Of a DNA stretch of 64,000 nucleotides, positions 63,201 to 64,000 are shown one piece after another. The stretch is taken from the NCBI GenBank assembly GCA_009746045.1, contig RPFO01000692.1, positions 425,004 through 489,003 on the forward strand. The letters run 5' to 3'. Under the pieces are notes generated by a model. It was not told the origin of the DNA, did no database searches, and saw nothing but the letters and a program-made list of their open reading frames with translations. The position numbers and the translations under genes are program-made. Each line of letters starts with the position of its first letter. The stretch's first letter is position 1. The stretch comes from Mesostigma viride (lineage: Eukaryota > Streptophyta > Mesostigmatophyceae > Mesostigmatales > Mesostigmataceae).

Positions 63201-63753
63201 CCGTCTTGTGACAGTCCTCTTCAGCGATGCGAAGCTGCCAAAACCCATCGGCGCAGTCGATCACCGTGAAGCAGGTGGCACCCTGCACCCGATTGAAGAT
63301 GTCATCAATGCGCGGGAGCGGGTACTTGGACTTGACAGTGATCGCGTTGAGCTTCCTGTAGTCGGTGACGAGCCGCCACTTGCCCCCCGGCTTGGGCACA
63401 AGGAGTACCCCAGCGGAGAAGGGGCTATTACTGGGCTCAATCAGACCACGCTCAAGGAGGGCCATCAGGATCTTCTTGAGCTCCATCAGCTCGACGGGCC
63501 CCATCCGGTACATCGGGGACGTGGTGGGCCCGTAGCCTTCCAGAGGTAACAGCCACAGTGGCGCCGCTGGCGCAGCCGACATCATCTTGGGCGTGGATTG
63601 GCAGGATGCCCAGGACGTGACGATCAGTGTCAAGCGCCGGGTGGTTGGTTTCCTGATGGCTCCTTCTGGTGCCCGCGGCACGAATACCTGGCGCATGGCA
63701 CTGAGGTGCACAACGTTCAGCACGACGCGGGGCCCGAGAAGCCACGACGCCAT
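60253..63753 (-). CDS. pol: Ty3/gypsy polyprotein (RT, RNase H, integrase, chromodomain), 5' part replaced
   Basis: 1,166 codons. True homology starts near residue 72 (YGPTTSPMYRMGPVELMELK). Reverse transcriptase: LVTDYRKLNAITVKSKYPLP, FTVIDCADGFWQLRIA, and YLDD at 254-257 (62983-62994). RNase H: VVATDASKVAIGGVLLQ, ending GADNVVPDALSRRADY. Integrase: HHCC finger (H..GGHQGIHR..CPSC), then DDE residues in QMDFVGPFKK, FISDRDTLF and HLVERLNRTVQET. The C terminus has a chromodomain-like module (EVEEIVAHRDSGRGRQRQYR, then WKFSRHGAEDSW), which marks chromoviruses and directs integration to certain chromatin. The first 70 residues are the antisense of a protease segment and are not native. No protease or Gag is joined to this ORF. 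Confidence 0.92.
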   Translation of the reverse strand: MASWLLGPRVVLNVVHLSAMRQVFVPRAPEGAIRKPTTRRLTLIVTSWASCQSTPKMMSAAPAAPLWLLPLEGYGPTTSPMYRMGPVELMELKKILMALLERGLIEPSNSPFSAGVLLVPKPGGKWRLVTDYRKLNAITVKSKYPLPRIDDIFNRVQGATCFTVIDCADGFWQLRIAEEDCHKTAFNTPYGHYQFRVAAMGLCNSPASFQMLMNDILRPVMGTAHLPQVSSDLRDPRKGDKPPWSWKRTCALAYLDDILVYSKTFEEHLEDVDTVLRIMEDEHLSARRAKVRAGRSVPFLGHTLSAAGVATDPEKIASVQQWPAPTDVKGVRSFLGIASYYRRFIPRFATIASPINALLKKGVSFVWSAQCQQAFEALKASLTAAPVLVLPDPSLPFVVATDASKVAIGGVLLQDQGKGLQPVEYISRTMIPAERNYPVHQQELLAVVYCCHTWRHHLLGAQFDVAVSETGDLDPARLIIHTDHRPLTHLLTQPNLTPRQARWMEYLSQFAPFKIQYVKGADNVVPDALSRRADYWFYEDMGVLHTTCEEAPGAPLYDDPPRSPRARYLFHMSHTTPDALSPPDGDDDQRVDARSPGEGEGSHTRVPLGAVAQGSHTRVPLGAVAQAIFHLEPLGSPVVVSEYLHSALDQPEEEDEADAYTVTSPLETLISRFTVTEPAALEVIKSHPKMMGRLPCKFQEGRLYVMVRPDTWRLYIPELCRAALLHELHDSLVGGHQGIHRLLPRARRHFYWPGMKDYIKAYIRECPSCQVAKSQNTGTQAVPKTLPDPLGPWDSIQMDFVGPFKKTKNGNSKILVFVDRLTRMCHLAPCPADLTAEGCAKLYLNHVFRFHGLSRQFISDRDTLFTARFWQEFFDCLGTKVSLGTAYHSSSSHLVERLNRTVQETMRHYTDEVGSNWEELLCFVEFSLNNAPQAAHGLTPFFLNTGRHPLTPTDLLTSPALAEPEVLRTTQAGVSSLLEKMRQAHNSAVKGYRAAAERNMARVEGKRDSRAPDIEVGDWVLVEGPQLGRFSQKVEGELKTKLRPMYLGPHQVLEKWDDVMFKVDVPISWGTATTFHRDQLKLYHQNSIQGRLNPPAPVEYDPETGEQEDEVEEIVAHRDSGRGRQRQYRIRWKFSRHGAEDSWRTEKELSGCKRLLDAYKKVHRLH

Positions 63754-64000
63754 GCTTCTCAGATGCTGATGAGCAGCAAGACGCTCGCGCGCAACCTGCA
63801 GAAGGGTAAGGAGTACTACATGTCCGCCTTGACTCGGTGCCCTGATTCAGGAGCTGCTGGAGATCGGACACGACTTCACTGAGGATGAGATCGCGCGCTA
63901 CAACGCCGTCCTGGCCAAGCGGGAGAAGCTGTTCGACGAGTCTACACCGCAGTTTCCCCCGCCCCGTTCTGTGTTGCACCATATCCGCCTCAAGGAAGGC
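63575..64000 (+). pseudogene. Inverted protease-to-RT linker segment of a Ty3/gypsy pol
   Basis: The plus strand encodes ADIILGVDWQDAQDVTISVK, the C-terminal motif of gypsy aspartic proteases. After frame changes it reads HGTEVHNVQHDAGPEKPRRH, QMLMSSKTLARNLQKGKEYY, then IGHDFTEDEIARYNAVLAKR and STPQFPPPRSVLHHIRLKEG, the usual linker before reverse transcriptase. The last bases (GGAAGGC) are what should precede the YGPTTSP of the minus-strand pol. So this is the missing 5' part of pol in opposite orientation, or the start of a second head-to-head copy running beyond the window. Frameshifts near 63650 and 63840 show decay. Confidence 0.75.

Overview
This window is nuclear DNA of a eukaryote, most likely a green alga (Chlorophyta). 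The reasons are an alpha-tubulin with a green-lineage acidic tail ending in EEY, TGTAA motifs (the usual green-algal polyadenylation signal) shortly after both host stop codons, GC-rich exons, GT-AG introns full of minisatellites, and a dense load of retrotransposons. I cannot name the species.

Layout. 1-10 kb is mostly unrecognised single-copy DNA with a weak candidate spliced gene on the minus strand (4.6-6.6 kb) and two long simple repeats, (GGGT)n and (GTTA)n. 10.6-12.0 kb is an alpha-tubulin gene with an uninterrupted reading frame. 12.6-21.6 kb is a nest of non-LTR retrotransposons inserted into one another. 21.6-23.8 kb shows nothing recognisable. 23.84-43.02 kb is one host gene on the plus strand. 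I reconstruct 18 exons, all phase-compatible, coding about 667 residues of a HEAT/ARM-repeat protein. Its introns carry minisatellites, two small terminal-inverted-repeat elements and a perfect 126-bp palindrome. They also carry repeated partial copies of the neighbouring exon edges. 43.8-52.25 kb is a second non-LTR nest. 52.3-57.2 kb is a tyrosine-recombinase (DIRS-like) retrotransposon with Gag and a fused RT-RNase H-recombinase. 57.24-64.0 kb is a Ty3/gypsy chromovirus-type LTR element on the minus strand, with an extra ORF downstream of pol and an inverted protease segment at the window edge.

Main results. (1) The two nests contain three copies (A, B, C) of a roughly 1.95-kb retrotransposon that encodes only an L1-like ORF1 protein and has its own 5' leader, 3' hairpin and AATT tail, i.e. 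half-LINEs. Copy C is complete, has an intact 462-codon ORF and is flanked by an 8-10 bp target-site duplication; removing it restores the reading frame of an older minus-strand LINE. Copy A is split by two later insertions, one bounded by a 12-bp target-site duplication. (2) These half-LINEs and the ORF2-bearing LINEs share a 3'-terminal hairpin with a CAAC loop, suggesting ORF1-only elements are moved by the ORF2 machinery. (3) In the HEAT-repeat gene, many introns contain echoes of the adjacent exon edge together with its splice site, pointing to intron growth by repeated local duplication across splice junctions.

Coordinates of spliced exons, element ends and degenerate ORFs were read by eye, without alignments.
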